From Candidatus Zhuqueibacterota bacterium (GTDB taxonomy: Bacteria > Zhuqueibacterota > Zhuqueibacteria > Thermofontimicrobiales > Sulfurfontimicrobiaceae): a DNA stretch of 64,000 bases. The position numbers were made by a program, and so were the translations under genes. Shown in pieces: positions 26,756-36,184 of the stretch (position 1 is the first letter of the stretch; each line of letters begins with the position of its first letter). The stretch lies in the NCBI GenBank assembly GCA_016927835.1, contig JAFGMA010000203.1, positions 1 to 64,000 of the forward strand, written 5' to 3'. Under the pieces are notes generated by a model, which made no database searches, was not told the origin of the DNA, and saw nothing but the letters and a program-made list of their open reading frames with translations.

Positions 26756-28888
26756 TTAATTCGACCCAATTAATTTCTTCAACTGAAGCGCGATGTCCAG
26801 CGCATTAAAATAGCGCTTCTGGATATTTTTTTCGAGCATTTTCATCACAATGTTGTTTAATTCTTCGGGAATATCCTCATTCAGCACATTGGGTGCCTGG
26901 GGCGTAACCTCTAAAATTTTATGAACCGTAGCTGAAATATATTCGCCTTTGAACGGAAGCTGTCCGGTAAGCATTTCATACGCTATAACGCCGAGGGAGA
27001 AAATATCGGTGCGCAAATCAACTTCCCCATTTTTGATCTGCTCCGGCGACATATAAGTCGGATCATTTTTGGCGATTGCCAGTGGTGTCAGATCATCGAT
27101 TTGCATCAAGCCGGATAATTCGAAGCCGCCCAATTTTACAAAATCGTTCGCCATCACTTTTATGTTTTCAGGGCGCAAATCAAAATGAATAACGCCTTTC
27201 CGATGGGCATAATCCAGGGCGACGCAAAGCTGGCTTATGATTTTCATTCCGCGCCAAACTTTCAACGAATTTTCCTGTTTCAGAAGTTGAGCCAACTCCA
27301 GTCCTTCGATGTATTCCAGTGAGATGAAAATGCTGTCGTCTTCTCTGTAAATATCCTCAATTCGGATAATGTTCGGGTGACTCAACAGCGCTGCCTTTCG
27401 GATTCCCTGGTACAGTATCTGTTCCATGCGCTGCTGCCCGGCATCGGAACCGAGAAGGTTAATTTTATCAATTAGCACATCTCGTTCGAGCAGATTATCA
27501 TACCCTTTATAGGTTTTGATATTCCCAATCCGGCGAATGGGTGCTCGCAATTCGTAGCGCGACCGATTTTTCGGGATATCGGAGGAAGGCTCTGCAAGCT
27601 CAGGAGCAATTTGCCGCGTCTCATCCAAATCAGCAATTGGCGACAATGGTTGTTCACTGGTGTCAGCATCCGAAGTGAGAGCCGGATCCAGATATGAAAC
27701 CGCTCCCGGTGCTTTTTGTGTGGGCGGTTTCCTCACAAGTCGCCTGGTCTTTTTGCGCCGAAATTTTGAGCGAACCGCGGAACCGAAAAAGTAGCCCCCT
27801 GACGCGATAAGTATCACGATCAGGAATATGGCAGCAATCCACCAACGCTGGAAGAGATCCCAAAAATCGTGTTGCGGGGATTCAGGGATCATTTCTCCGG
27901 TCGCGGCAGATGAATCAATAGCTGGCGTGACAGTCGCCGGGGGAGCAATGGCAATTTGAAGCGTGTCTTCGCGTATTTCGGGCGGTGGCTCAGGTTTCGG
28001 AAGTGCGGCGGTTTTCGCTTCCCGCGCGGCATTCAATAGCTCACCCGCGTCTTTATAGCCTCGATCGAGCTTGACTACTCGGCTGAAAGATTCAATTGCC
28101 GAATCCCAGTTGCGCCGTCGATATGCATAAATCCCGTTTTGATAATTGGCTTCAAGCTCGCGTTGGAGATCATTTTGCTCTTCGAGCAGCTCAATTTTCT
28201 GTTTTACGTTCAGATAATCTGGAACAACCGACTGCGCGCGCCGATAATACCTGAGCGCCAGATTCCGTTCGCCTTGCTGTTCCGCGGATCTACCTGATTG
28301 ATATAGGATCCGGGCGATCTGTTGCCGGAAGCCAGCCACCTCCTGATAGGTTGAATCAAGTGATATCATCTGTCTCAAATACCGCAGCGCCTCATCGGCA
28401 TCCCGCTGATTCAACGCGTTTTGGATCGAGCGCGAATATTGCCTGAGCTGTTTGTATTTTTTTATCTGATTTAAACCATTCAGAGCGATGCGATTATTCG
28501 GTTCCACTTGCAGCGCTTGCTTGAACACAGCAGACGCCTCACCGAGTTTTTGTTGCAACAGATAAATCCGTCCCAAATAGGCAAATGCTTCGACATTTTG
28601 GGAATCCCGGGATAGCACTGCCAAAAATTCAGATTTGGCATCATCATATTGCCGGTTGACGAAATAACGTTTTCCCAACTGGATACGGGCGGTGAGCGAG
28701 TCGGATGCTGCCTGTGGTGATTCCGCCGGATTCCAGTAGGCTTCCGCAGCGTAGGCGAATTGAAGATTCTGCGCATTCACATTTTGAAAGCCACCTGATC
28801 CGCCTGTGGTATTCAGCAAGCCGACCACCAACCAGACGCAGCCGAACAGAAGCGTTCGTTTCCGTATTTTATTGATTTCGATCATCAT
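26756..28888 (-). CDS. TPR-transmembrane pseudokinase
   Basis: The product (710 aa) has the same layout as its downstream neighbour. An N-terminal hydrophobic segment is followed by TPR repeats (about 60-290), a membrane helix (349-371) and a kinase-like domain (444-707). Several catalytic elements are missing. The glycine loop is RRIGNIKTYKG, HRD is HFD (568-570), the catalytic-loop lysine is Arg (DLRPEN), and DFG is GFE (588-590), so the metal-binding Asp is lost. A VAIK-type lysine (475) and SPEQ remain. I infer a catalytically dead scaffold or allosteric partner of the adjacent active TPR kinase. Weak residual activity cannot be excluded. Confidence 0.85.
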   Translation of the reverse strand: MMIEINKIRKRTLLFGCVWLVVGLLNTTGGSGGFQNVNAQNLQFAYAAEAYWNPAESPQAASDSLTARIQLGKRYFVNRQYDDAKSEFLAVLSRDSQNVEAFAYLGRIYLLQQKLGEASAVFKQALQVEPNNRIALNGLNQIKKYKQLRQYSRSIQNALNQRDADEALRYLRQMISLDSTYQEVAGFRQQIARILYQSGRSAEQQGERNLALRYYRRAQSVVPDYLNVKQKIELLEEQNDLQRELEANYQNGIYAYRRRNWDSAIESFSRVVKLDRGYKDAGELLNAAREAKTAALPKPEPPPEIREDTLQIAIAPPATVTPAIDSSAATGEMIPESPQHDFWDLFQRWWIAAIFLIVILIASGGYFFGSAVRSKFRRKKTRRLVRKPPTQKAPGAVSYLDPALTSDADTSEQPLSPIADLDETRQIAPELAEPSSDIPKNRSRYELRAPIRRIGNIKTYKGYDNLLERDVLIDKINLLGSDAGQQRMEQILYQGIRKAALLSHPNIIRIEDIYREDDSIFISLEYIEGLELAQLLKQENSLKVWRGMKIISQLCVALDYAHRKGVIHFDLRPENIKVMANDFVKLGGFELSGLMQIDDLTPLAIAKNDPTYMSPEQIKNGEVDLRTDIFSLGVIAYEMLTGQLPFKGEYISATVHKILEVTPQAPNVLNEDIPEELNNIVMKMLEKNIQKRYFNALDIALQLKKLIGSN

Positions 28889-29189
28889 CCAAAGGTAATT
28901 GAATAATTCCTTAATTTCGAAAATGAAAATATCAACTCACGCCTAATTTCAATATTTCAGTCGGAGTGCATCGACTGCGTCGATGCTGAATTGACGCAGT
29001 CAATTCACTCCAAAACCGCTAATTAACAGTAAATTGCCGTCTAAATTTCGGTCTCATTTTAGAGATTCAGGCAAAAGCCTTGGAAATTCCAGATTTTGTT
29101 ATAGCCGCCAATCCGCCTTTTGATTTGGGGATAATTCGTGTCCGTACCAAGATTCAGGAAAATCCCCGGGATATCTCCGTGGCTTCGTT
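28889..29189. other. intergenic region with compact double hairpin
   Basis: Bases 28963-29011 form a cruciform-like structure (separate entry). About 53 codons stay open on the plus strand before the TAG near 29191, but there is no start codon or recognisable protein. I see nothing else. Confidence 0.55.
28963..29011. other. double-hairpin palindromic element
   Basis: GGAGT (28963-28967) and ACTCC (29007-29011) enclose two 8-bp perfect hairpins: GCATCGAC-TGC-GTCGATGC (28968-28986) and GAATTGAC-GCA-GTCAATTC (28988-29006). The loops, TGC and GCA, are complementary. The element lies between the CsgG-like gene and the pseudokinase gene. Confidence 0.7.
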
Positions 29190-29885
29190 TTAGGGCAAAT
29201 CTGGCGGTATTGGCAATGGCTCATCTTTGGGCGTCGGACCAGGCGATGGGTTGTTGCCATTCGAACCGGCTAATATCGCTGCGCTGCTAACAATTGCCAC
29301 GCCACCGGCAGCAGACGCCCATACCCACCATTTTTTATACCATCGAGCCGGCTTTGTATCTTCGGATTGCTGCTCCAATAGCGATTCGGGTTTCTGGTCA
29401 ATTTCTTCAAATATTTTTTCCACAATCTGTCGTGCTACATTTTCAATTGTCTCATACTGAAATGAGTCTTTTGTGCCCGTATGATCGTCTGAAATTTCAA
29501 AGCTGGTTGAAGTTTCGACGCTGAAAGCTTTCAATGTGATTGTAAAGAAATCGCCCACCTTTACAATCGAGCCGGCTACCACCCATTGGGTTCCGATCAA
29601 TTGTCCCACGCGCAATATTTCATCATTTTCAGTGAACGGACCGATAAGCTCCGTTCGCTCTGCGAGTTTTCCGAGAATTTCCTCGCGGTGCATGATACTC
29701 AGCCGACTTTCCAGACGCAATTGATCGCGCAGGTATTCGGTGATGGTTTCGGCAACCGTAACATCGATTCCGGTTGCATCCAGAGCGAGCACTGCCAGGC
29801 TAATCGGCTCCTCTGTTTGAGAAAAACTCATTGGTTGCATTACGACCAGAAGGAACAAAGTTGCTAGTTTACAAAACGCTTTCAT
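29190..29885 (-). CDS. CsgG/FlgO-like exported protein with C-terminal membrane helix
   Basis: The product (231 aa) starts with a signal peptide (MKAFCKLATLFLLVVMQ, cleavage near SFSQ). A CsgG/FlgO-like domain follows (ISLAVLALDATGI, LRLESRLSIMHREEILG, VGQLIGTQWVVAGSIVKVGD). Near the C-terminus there is a hydrophobic helix (WWVWASAAGGVAIVSSAAIL) and a Pro-rich tail. The ATG at 29885 is preferred because AAGGGA is 9 nt upstream, while the earlier ATG (29894) touches that site. It is the smallest of three CsgG-like genes in the block and lies upstream of the two TPR kinase-type genes. A role as an envelope sensor or pore accessory is inferred only. Confidence 0.7.
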   Translation of the reverse strand: MKAFCKLATLFLLVVMQPMSFSQTEEPISLAVLALDATGIDVTVAETITEYLRDQLRLESRLSIMHREEILGKLAERTELIGPFTENDEILRVGQLIGTQWVVAGSIVKVGDFFTITLKAFSVETSTSFEISDDHTGTKDSFQYETIENVARQIVEKIFEEIDQKPESLLEQQSEDTKPARWYKKWWVWASAAGGVAIVSSAAILAGSNGNNPSPGPTPKDEPLPIPPDLP

Positions 29886-29947
29886 CTTTCTCATTCCCTT
29901 CAGATGATACTAAAAGCTTGTTTACATGGCGAAGACATAAACGATCG

Positions 29948-32900
29948 CTATTTGAGCAAGATCATTTTTTTCATCGCTGAAAAGCCATCCGCCTGGAGCC
30001 GGAACAGGTAGATTCCGCTGGCGACCGGATGACCTTCCTTGTCCCAACCATTCCAGATCACAGAATGATTGCCGGCGACATAATTTCTATCACCGATCAA
30101 CGCGTTAATTTCCTCCCCAAGCACGTTGTAAATTGTCAGTCTGACGATTCCCGGAGCGGGCAAGGCGAATCGAATTTCAGTTTCGGGATTAAACGGATTG
30201 GGGAAATTTTGTGACAGGTGATAGCTCTCTGGGAGCACATTCAGTCCGGCGGTTTTTTCCTCGATGAATTCGTCCGTACCTGTGATGAGTGTCAGGCGCC
30301 GCGGTGTAAGGTCGCTGCCCGAAGTATAGCGATAATAATGCTCCTCCGCGAGATTCTTCACGGTCCTGTCATCTACATCGATTAGAACTGCTTTTTTTCT
30401 GCTTTCCAGGTCCGTGATCCCTTCAAAAGTGAGTTCGACTTCGGAATGCGGAATATTGGTTCTTATCTCGAAATCCCAACTATTGCCGGCGCTCGAATGT
30501 GGTCGAAAATCAGCCGCATAATCGCCCGGATTTTCCTGCCACTCCGAATGCGGAAAATAGAGCGTAATAAACTCACCAATCGGCGGAGGTTCGAAAAGAT
30601 CATTTGCATCCCAACCATCGGAAGCATCATGGCGCATTCCGATGAAATTAATCGGATCTCTGGCATGTTCGCAGCGCGCATCGATTTGAATATACCAATC
30701 GTTCTCGTTCGGCGATGCGCCAGCTTGTACCAGCAGCCGTTTTGAAAGGCTGGTGGTACTATCGATGGTATTTACGACCAGGTTTGTGGCTGCTGTCGTT
30801 TTCAGCGCATAGCCTTCCCAGGGAACCAGCACGCTAGATGTATCCCATTGACCTTTGTACGTCCACAGCGTCACCGGATCGCCGTTCGCAAGTGTCAATT
30901 GATTTTTCGAAATTTCGAAATTATAGGGATTCCCGATGAGATTCCAGGAGCCTGCCAATGGGATATTGTATTCAACTCCGGTTTTTAATGTCGTGCCTGC
31001 GCCACTTGTTATAACATACGTACCTGACTTCACAATGATGAAAAAGGCTTTTCCCGGAGTAAAATGCGACGTATTGGGATATTCGATATACCTGCCGCTG
31101 CCATAGTCGAAAAGCCGCCATTTGGTATTATCATAGCTTTCGCCCAGATCATCGAAAAGCACATCTTCAATCGTTGACTTATCCAATTTTAGCGGCACTG
31201 AAACCATGCGATACGCAGTTTGCGCCGAACCGGTATGCAGGGGAATGGGCACACCGGCAGTATTTCGCGGGCTTTCGCCGGGATCATGAATGACGACCTG
31301 GATGCTTGAAAATCCCGTCTGCGGAAATCGCGTCGCATTGCCAGCCAGGTCTTCGGCAACCAGCGCATATTCCACGCCGCGAGAAGTGATGTAATCAGAG
31401 GGGATAGTGACGATATTGTCTGTGATGGATTTAGACCTTGTGCCGGTTTCGCCGCCTTTGCGGTACAATAACTTTCGGGAACGCAGCCCGGACAGGGCAT
31501 CCTCGATATCGGCTGAAATTGAAACCTGGGAATCTGCCGCAGCGAATTGAATCGGAACGTGTGAAACTGTGGGTTTCGTCAAATCAACCATGAACTTCTG
31601 GGCAGTGGACGTTTCGCCGAACTGACGACCATCCCAGGCGGAAACGCGCCACCAGTACCAGTTTTCATTCAAAGAAATGGTGAATTTCACCGATTGTTCG
31701 GAACCGGCGACTGCGGGCATGGGCGAAAATTTATCCGGGTTGGCTTGCGAAGTGAAAGAAACTTTGTCTGCGCCAAAATCACCCTTTGTATCCAACTCAA
31801 CCTTGAAATGCAATGAATCGCCATCGGCGTCATTGGGAACTTCCCATTCGAGGGTAATCGTCGCCTGATTGGTGATAAAATTCGTTGTCGGTGACAGCAA
31901 TGTTGGCGCATCCGGGGGCTGATTCGAAGAAACCGTTTGCACCGTATCGACGATTGTGATGGTTTCCGCAACATCGAGCATGCTTTCGCGGTTGCCTACA
32001 TTATCGAATGCCAACGCTTGAAATCCGTAGCGATGCCCGTGTTCCCCGGCGTAAGCTGAAGACGCCAGGATTGTTTTCACCAACCAGGTTTGCCATGGAT
32101 TGCCATCAATTTGTACCAGAATATCGAAAATACCGGACAACCCTGAACCCGAAGAATCGGTGCCGCTTTCCCAGAATACGTTGAAAGATTCGCTTCGACT
32201 TGAATCCGGCGAATAGGCGATGCTTTGCGCGGGCGGTGTTTGATCGAGTTGAACCTGCAAGCTGTCGCGGACACGATTCCCGGCACTATCAGCGACTTCA
32301 AGCTGGAAGCTGAAACTGCCGTCATTTTTATCACTCAAATCGACATCGTATTCAAAGCGAGTTAATGAAATTGCATTCGTCTGATATGTGAAGTTGGCAG
32401 CAGTAAAAACCGGTAAAACCGGATGCTTTTCCTCGAATTGTAACAAAATTTTTGCTACTGACGTTGCAATCGGATTGAACCAGGTGGAATCGTAATCTGC
32501 ATTTTTAACGAGCAAGCTATCGATTCGAGGCGCGTGGGAATCGTATCTCAACAGCACGCGGGCGTTTAGATTGAAATCGAGATTCCCCCGCGTATCTTCG
32601 AGCCAGACGAACAATGGCTGCCCATCCTCTTTGGTGGCAGTAACGAGCAGTGAGTCATCCAGGGTGGTGCCCGTGGTGTCAAAATTGCCCTGTGGCTCGC
32701 TGCCAAGTTTATACAGGGCACGTTTGATTCCGCTGGGATCGTGCGGATTCTCCCATGTCACAGAAAATTCCGGTGTATTTTGCCAGGGACTGATCTGTGC
32801 GCCATTCACGGCAATATTTCGGGGAGCTGCCGGCGCGTCCACATCTTCACGGGTGGTGTCGATGAGGATTGAAGTCTCGGCGATATCTGTCCATGCTTCC

Positions 32901-34102
32901 CGGTTGCCAGCCCGGTCCCAACTTGCAGCTTCAAACGAATAAACCGAATCCTGCATCGCATTTTTAAAAATGGCGTACGTGCTATCGATTCTGGTTTTCC
33001 AGTTGAGCCAGCTACCGCTGCTCCCGATTTTCATCCTGATATCGAACAGCTTGTCCAAACCTGAACCGCCGGCATCGCTTGCATAATCACCCCAGGTTAC
33101 CAGGAAAGTGGTTTGTGTGCTAACGGAATCCGTTCTTGCCAGCGTCCCGGCAGGCGGAATATTATCATAATTGAATCGATAGATTGTCACCCACGATTCG
33201 GCGGCATTTCCCACGCCATCGATGGTTCTGATACGCAAAAAGTAGGTATTGCTGCTGTCGATCTGCTTCGGTTGATAAACCGGATCGACCGTAGAATGGG
33301 TAATCGTCGTCCCGCTCGAATCGGTGCCCCAATATACATGATATTCGCTCACGCCGGAAAGCGCATCATTGCCAGGCTGCCAGTGGAATTCAGGTGCGGT
33401 GATGTTATTTTGCCAAATATTATTCAGGCTTCCGCTGCTGTCGCCGCAAACATTTTGGGTCAATGCCGGATTTTCAGGCGGTTCTGCATCGATGGTGATG
33501 CGCATGCTGGCGGAATATTCGCTATAGGAATGTTTGTCAAACGCTTTGACCCGCCACCAATATTTTCCCGAATTCAGCGGTTGCGGAGGTGTAAACCTGA
33601 TGCTTCCTGTTCCCTGGGCAACCGGTGGTTTGGGATCGAATCCTGCATCCCCTGCGAAAGAGGAAGCGGAAATTTTTCCGGAGCCGAATTGGGCGCTGGT
33701 ATCGATTTCGAAAACAAAGTGCAGCGAATCGCTGTCAGTATCCGCAGGAATCGACCAGCTAAAGGTTGGCGCCTGCTCCCCGGTCAGAGTGTTATCCGCC
33801 GGTGAAACCAGCAGCGGTTTGCCCGGGGGCTTATTATCAGTTGGAATTAAGGTGGGGATGAAACCGCTGCTCAATTTATCCCCATTAACTGCACTTAAAT
33901 TCCCGACAGGAGACGACTGTCCCGCAGCTATCACCATTTTATACGTACTGGAACCAATAATCTGACCGGCGCTGCCCAGCACGCTGGATTTGATGGTTCT
34001 TGTCGCATCTGCCTGCCCAGCCAGATTGGCGAGCATTAAAAATGATAAAAGAACAGCCATCAGAAATTTAGCACAGCCATTTATGAATACGTGTTTTTTC
34101 AT
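29948..34102 (-). CDS. large secreted Ig/FnIII-like protein with type IX-like sorting domain
   Basis: The product (1384 aa) has a signal peptide (about residues 1-33) and repeated Ig/FnIII-type domains of the kind FSWSIPADTDSDSLHFVFEI and LEWEVPNDADGDSLHFKVEL. Five or more such modules are seen between residues 90 and 860. A less repetitive region follows (AYRMVSVPLKLDKSTIEDVL, typical of S-layer-like surface proteins of this superphylum). The C-terminal sorting domain begins at YHLSQNFPNPFNPETEIRF and ends in MKKMILLK. It is predicted to be exported through a type IX-like route. The ribosome site is weak. It precedes the CsgG-like gene by 62 bp, so envelope genes and kinases are interleaved on one strand. 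Confidence 0.78.
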   Translation of the reverse strand: MKKHVFINGCAKFLMAVLLSFLMLANLAGQADATRTIKSSVLGSAGQIIGSSTYKMVIAAGQSSPVGNLSAVNGDKLSSGFIPTLIPTDNKPPGKPLLVSPADNTLTGEQAPTFSWSIPADTDSDSLHFVFEIDTSAQFGSGKISASSFAGDAGFDPKPPVAQGTGSIRFTPPQPLNSGKYWWRVKAFDKHSYSEYSASMRITIDAEPPENPALTQNVCGDSSGSLNNIWQNNITAPEFHWQPGNDALSGVSEYHVYWGTDSSGTTITHSTVDPVYQPKQIDSSNTYFLRIRTIDGVGNAAESWVTIYRFNYDNIPPAGTLARTDSVSTQTTFLVTWGDYASDAGGSGLDKLFDIRMKIGSSGSWLNWKTRIDSTYAIFKNAMQDSVYSFEAASWDRAGNREAWTDIAETSILIDTTREDVDAPAAPRNIAVNGAQISPWQNTPEFSVTWENPHDPSGIKRALYKLGSEPQGNFDTTGTTLDDSLLVTATKEDGQPLFVWLEDTRGNLDFNLNARVLLRYDSHAPRIDSLLVKNADYDSTWFNPIATSVAKILLQFEEKHPVLPVFTAANFTYQTNAISLTRFEYDVDLSDKNDGSFSFQLEVADSAGNRVRDSLQVQLDQTPPAQSIAYSPDSSRSESFNVFWESGTDSSGSGLSGIFDILVQIDGNPWQTWLVKTILASSAYAGEHGHRYGFQALAFDNVGNRESMLDVAETITIVDTVQTVSSNQPPDAPTLLSPTTNFITNQATITLEWEVPNDADGDSLHFKVELDTKGDFGADKVSFTSQANPDKFSPMPAVAGSEQSVKFTISLNENWYWWRVSAWDGRQFGETSTAQKFMVDLTKPTVSHVPIQFAAADSQVSISADIEDALSGLRSRKLLYRKGGETGTRSKSITDNIVTIPSDYITSRGVEYALVAEDLAGNATRFPQTGFSSIQVVIHDPGESPRNTAGVPIPLHTGSAQTAYRMVSVPLKLDKSTIEDVLFDDLGESYDNTKWRLFDYGSGRYIEYPNTSHFTPGKAFFIIVKSGTYVITSGAGTTLKTGVEYNIPLAGSWNLIGNPYNFEISKNQLTLANGDPVTLWTYKGQWDTSSVLVPWEGYALKTTAATNLVVNTIDSTTSLSKRLLVQAGASPNENDWYIQIDARCEHARDPINFIGMRHDASDGWDANDLFEPPPIGEFITLYFPHSEWQENPGDYAADFRPHSSAGNSWDFEIRTNIPHSEVELTFEGITDLESRKKAVLIDVDDRTVKNLAEEHYYRYTSGSDLTPRRLTLITGTDEFIEEKTAGLNVLPESYHLSQNFPNPFNPETEIRFALPAPGIVRLTIYNVLGEEINALIGDRNYVAGNHSVIWNGWDKEGHPVASGIYLFRLQADGFSAMKKMILLK

Positions 34103-34234
34103 AGTCGCTCAATTTGGATTAATTTAATCTGAAAAAGCGATTTAAATCCTTATTGCGTTCCTTGAAGAACGCTCGTTTAATCCGAATATATGAACATGAA
34201 AATGGGACATGCCCGATGATTTAATTTGGCGCCG

Positions 34235-35950
34235 CTAATCATGGGAACCAAACGGGTCATTCGCTGAAACCGTCGTCTCCGGTTCTTTTTCCAGACGATA
34301 GGATTCATATCCTTTGCGCTTGGCAACAATCCGGTAAGAGAATCGAATATTCGACGTTCCTCCGTTCAACTCCTCTACAGTGAAAGCATCTCGTCCGAGC
34401 TGCGACACATACAAGCCGTTGCAATTGCCAAGAGGCGTCAAAAATACGTGATAATCGTGATCCGTGGAAATGGTTTTAAGATATAACGGCTCGATACCGA
34501 TACTTGTACGACCGTTTTTCAGTTGCCCGTAGCCGAAATCTTCGAACCAGACTTCGGGGCTTTCCAGGCAGTACAGAAAATAGGTTTCACCATCGACATC
34601 GACGCGGGCGCTTTTATTGTCGGCGGTGATATAGCCTTCGATCCTGACATTTCCCTGGAACAAGGCGGCGTAGCTGCTGGTATTGTTGACTTTACACAAA
34701 ATGCCGTAATTTGTGCCGGTTAACGAAGTCGCCTCAGCATAAATGGCTGCCGAATTCACACCGGTTGAATATGCAGCGATCCCCGTATCGACGGCGGCTG
34801 CCTGGAGACCGGTTTTTTTCCCGCCGCCGGCAGGATTGAGAGCTTCCGCGCGAAGCGCCGTTGCCCGGGCATTGCTCGAAGTGAAACTGTTTGCAGCCGA
34901 AGCCTGAATGCCATAAATTGTTCCGTTTCGTTGACCGCTTGCAGTACTTTGCACACCGATATTCGTGCTGGTTGCCACCAGGGCTTTGCCGGTTCCGGTA
35001 TTCGATATGCTTAATGTGGATTCGCTGTTGCTGGATGTTATACCCTGCGTTTCGGTGCCTGCTGATTTCCGAACATATTTTTCAGTGAGCGTGCTCGTAC
35101 CTTCGTATAAGCTGGCGACAACTCCCTGCCTTCCGGCATCATTGGTCAAATTTAAAAATTCGTTGCTGTCCTTGCCGTCCAGTAAATCTGCATCCAATCC
35201 GCTGCCAGAGCCGTCATTAATATCAGTTGCGTTATGATTATGCGTGGTATTGGCAAAATCAGTCGAATTTTTGCCATCGAGAAGATCGGCATTCAAACCG
35301 CTGCCGGGACCTGCGCTAATATCGCTGGCGGAATGCGTATGCGTTGACTGGGCGTATTCCGCCCCTTGCTTGCCATCCAGAAGGTCTGCGTTGAGTTCGC
35401 TGCCGGGTCCATCATTGATTTCATCAGCACTATGGGTATGCGCAGTATTGGCAAACGTCTCCGAATCTTTGCCATCCAGCAGATCGGCGTCAAGCCCGCT
35501 GCCCGATCCAGCCAGGATATCGACGGCATCGTGTGTATGGGCGGTGTTGGCGAAATTTGTGGCATCCTGACCGTCAAGTTTATCTGAATTTATAGCATAC
35601 GCAACACTGGTTAGCCGGACCCTGGGCTTCATTTCTTCATTCGTTCCGATTTTCACACCCAAAAATAGCGCATTCGCCGAGAATGCTGATGGTTCGAGGC
35701 TCTGCTTGGAGCCAAGCAATACGTGAAAAATACCCGATTGAATGGCAACCGTTTGCGTTTCGCTCCAGATCGGAGCCTGCGTTGTGTCTTCGTACAGGTA
35801 GAACGTCATCTCCAGGTTTCCGGTGAATTCTTGATTGGCATTATCCAACAATCGCCCCTGATAATTTAGCAGCAATGGAACCTGAGCCAGACAAAGCCCG
35901 TTTAGCGAAATCAAAATAAGTATTGAAATTATAAAAATACCTTGTTTCAT
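34235..35950 (-). CDS. secreted fibre-like protein with 33-residue repeats
   Basis: The product (571 aa) has a signal peptide (MKQGIFIISILILISLNGLC). It then has an N-terminal domain (VPLLLNYQGRLLDNANQEFT) common in phage-tail-fibre-like secreted proteins. Four tandem 33-residue repeats (unit starting HTHSASDISAGPGSGLNADL) lie at about 140-275, encoded by 99-bp DNA repeats. The C-terminal domain (WFEDFGYGQLKNGRTSIGIE, then FSYRIVAKRKGYE) recurs in secreted proteins of this group, but I know no name for it. GGAGG precedes the ATG at 35950. An open extension to 36028 has no ribosome site. It is likely a trimeric or fibrous surface protein. Confidence 0.7.
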   Translation of the reverse strand: MKQGIFIISILILISLNGLCLAQVPLLLNYQGRLLDNANQEFTGNLEMTFYLYEDTTQAPIWSETQTVAIQSGIFHVLLGSKQSLEPSAFSANALFLGVKIGTNEEMKPRVRLTSVAYAINSDKLDGQDATNFANTAHTHDAVDILAGSGSGLDADLLDGKDSETFANTAHTHSADEINDGPGSELNADLLDGKQGAEYAQSTHTHSASDISAGPGSGLNADLLDGKNSTDFANTTHNHNATDINDGSGSGLDADLLDGKDSNEFLNLTNDAGRQGVVASLYEGTSTLTEKYVRKSAGTETQGITSSNSESTLSISNTGTGKALVATSTNIGVQSTASGQRNGTIYGIQASAANSFTSSNARATALRAEALNPAGGGKKTGLQAAAVDTGIAAYSTGVNSAAIYAEATSLTGTNYGILCKVNNTSSYAALFQGNVRIEGYITADNKSARVDVDGETYFLYCLESPEVWFEDFGYGQLKNGRTSIGIEPLYLKTISTDHDYHVFLTPLGNCNGLYVSQLGRDAFTVEELNGGTSNIRFSYRIVAKRKGYESYRLEKEPETTVSANDPFGSHD

Positions 35951-36080
35951 TTCTTTCCTCCGCGAATCCTTGATAATTGAAGTCACAGGGAGCAGCACCT
36001 TCTGAAATCGGTGATGGGTCAATTCCAAATCCTGCCCGGATTGAAGGAATTTGTAAACAAGGCTGCTCTCCCGGTTGAGT

Positions 36081-36184
36081 TTAGGAGGTGAGATAAAATA
36101 GCCTGGACATTTGGTAAAAAATAATTTTGATAACTAGCAACTTAAGAAATTTAAATGTGTAACTTATTTTATCCCAACTCCTTA
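36081..36184 (+). repeat. inverted-terminal repeat element, copy C
   Basis: The ends are TTAGGAGGTGAGATAAAATA and TTATTTTATCCCAACTCCTT. The core (TGGACATTTGG, then AATTTTGATAACTAGCAACT) matches copies A and B. The last bases of the element supply the stop codon of the PP2C gene (TAA at 36182-36184 on the minus strand). Confidence 0.8.

Noticed and set aside
29033-29193. Open plus-strand stretch of about 53 codons ending IQENPRDISVASF
   Set aside because: There is no start codon, no ribosome site and no homologue I recognise. It could be a gene remnant but cannot be supported.
33113-33805. 230-codon plus-strand frame opposite the large secreted protein
   Set aside because: It is antisense to FnIII/Ig-like repeats and has no recognisable domain.
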